Below are positions 63,617 to 64,000 of a stretch of 64,000 nt of DNA, one piece after another (positions within the stretch are counted from its first letter, which is position 1; every line of letters begins with the position of its first letter). Both the position numbers and the translations under genes were made by a program. Under the pieces are notes generated by a model that was not told the origin of the DNA, ran no database searches, and saw nothing but the letters and a program-made list of their open reading frames with translations. Source of the DNA: an uncultured Alistipes sp. GTDB lineage: Bacteria > Bacteroidota > Bacteroidia > Bacteroidales > Rikenellaceae. The DNA is taken from assembly GCA_944321765.1 (NCBI GenBank), contig CALUMQ010000001.1, positions 62,001-126,000 on the forward strand. The letters are read 5' to 3'.

Positions 63617-63625
63617 TGTGAATAA
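63617..63625 (-). promoter_or_regulatory. DnaA box upstream of dnaA
   Basis: TGTGAATAA on the plus strand (TTATTCACA on the minus strand) matches the TTATNCACA consensus, 34 bases before the dnaA ATG, next to CAACTTTG (one mismatch from a -7 box). It supports autoregulation and an origin-type region. Confidence 0.55.
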
Positions 63626-63744
63626 ATTTGCGAAAAGATTTCCAAAAAACGGTTGCAAATCTCTTTTTTTTATATATAGAAAAACAACGGTTTTCGGGGC
63701 TTTGATTTTAACTTGCTGATAGTGAATATTCGAATTTTATTTGT

Positions 63745-63752
63745 TATATTTG
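63745..63752 (+). promoter_or_regulatory. -7 box of the phosphohexomutase gene
   Basis: TATATTTG, 55 bases before the ATG. The expected -33 TTTG is not clear. Confidence 0.5.
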
Positions 63753-63807
63753 CATATAAATATTTTGGGTTGTACCCCGAACAAATTATAAATAAAACCG
63801 ATATCTT

Positions 63808-64000
63808 ATGGCCAATGAATTGGAACAGCAGGTACTGAAAAAAGCGCAGTCCTGGCTGGAAGGGAACTACGACGAAGCGACGAAGAAGCAGGTCAAGTAT
63901 CTGATTGATAATGATATGAAGGAGCTTGTCGAGAGCTTCTACAAGGACCTGGAGTTCGGCACGGGCGGTCTGCGCGGCATCATGGGCGTGGGCACGAACC
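63808..64000 (+). CDS. Phosphoglucomutase/phosphomannomutase, 3'-truncated
   Basis: The first 64 codons are visible. The start MANELEQQVLKKAQSWLEGN, the long helix, and the substrate-loop LEFGTGGLRGIMGVGTN match alpha-D-phosphohexomutases of the PgcA type, which interconvert glucose-1-P and glucose-6-P (or mannose phosphates). The catalytic phosphoserine lies beyond the end of the window. It is divergent from dnaA. Confidence 0.88.
   Translation, partial: MANELEQQVLKKAQSWLEGNYDEATKKQVKYLIDNDMKELVESFYKDLEFGTGGLRGIMGVGTN

Overview
The window looks like chromosomal core DNA of a GC-rich member of the Bacteroidales, most like Alistipes (Rikenellaceae). This rests on a SusC/SusD pair, DUF1735, DUF4251, DUF5606 and DUF5689 proteins, Bacteroidetes-type promoters (TTTG or TTG, about 19-20 bases, then TAnnTTTG), an almost complete lack of Shine-Dalgarno sequences, and a strongly GC-rich third codon position. 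The genus is inferred, not proven. About 49 protein genes are supported. I see no rRNA, tRNA, CRISPR array, insertion sequence or prophage.

Layout. 1-11.9 kb holds housekeeping genes: a 5'-truncated membrane glycosyltransferase, a methyltransferase, an S1-type RNA-binding protein (CvfB-like), a CocE-type hydrolase coupled to a nitrilase-family amidase, uvrA, a DUF4251 lipid-exported protein, ispF and an aminoacyl-histidine dipeptidase. 11.9-28.1 kb is a polysaccharide-utilisation-type locus whose enzymes point to mucin-like O-glycoprotein: a GH33 sialidase on the minus strand, then divergently SusC, SusD, a DUF1735/discoidin lipoprotein, an M60 zinc glycopeptidase, a GH109 alpha-N-acetylgalactosaminidase and, behind a strong terminator with its own promoter, two Ser-type S1 sulfatases. 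28.2-31.9 kb carries an outer-membrane barrel protein and alanine dehydrogenase. 32.0-38.6 kb is the leucine operon leuA-leuC-leuD-(second LeuA-type enzyme)-leuB behind a long structured leader. 38.7-49.3 kb contains obgE, a serB-DUF5689-DUF5689 operon, mscS, a DUF5606 gene, mgsA, a CNNM/CorC-like gene with dusB, argS and a small conserved protein. 49.4-54.7 kb has a zinc-type ABC ATPase and binding lipoprotein without a permease, a GNAT acetyltransferase, an XRE regulator, a long AT-rich gene-free stretch, a HIT protein and two small membrane proteins. 54.7-64 kb has rsh (ppGpp), recA, bcp, a zinc-ribbon protein, beta carbonic anhydrase, a WYL regulator, a TlpA-like lipoprotein, dnaA and the start of a phosphohexomutase.

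How it works together. The 12-28 kb locus can be read as one machine: sialidase and sulfatases remove terminal caps, the M60 enzyme cuts the peptide next to O-glycans, GH109 removes the core GalNAc, and the DUF1735/discoidin lipoprotein with SusD and SusC bind and import the product. No regulator gene sits beside it. Its SusC transcript has a leader of about 370 bases with a run of nine C and several hairpins, which is the most likely site of control.

Many reading frames start upstream of the true start. In several cases the upstream start falls inside or upstream of a recognisable -7 promoter box, and this was used to choose starts (cvfB, obgE, the TlpA-like gene).
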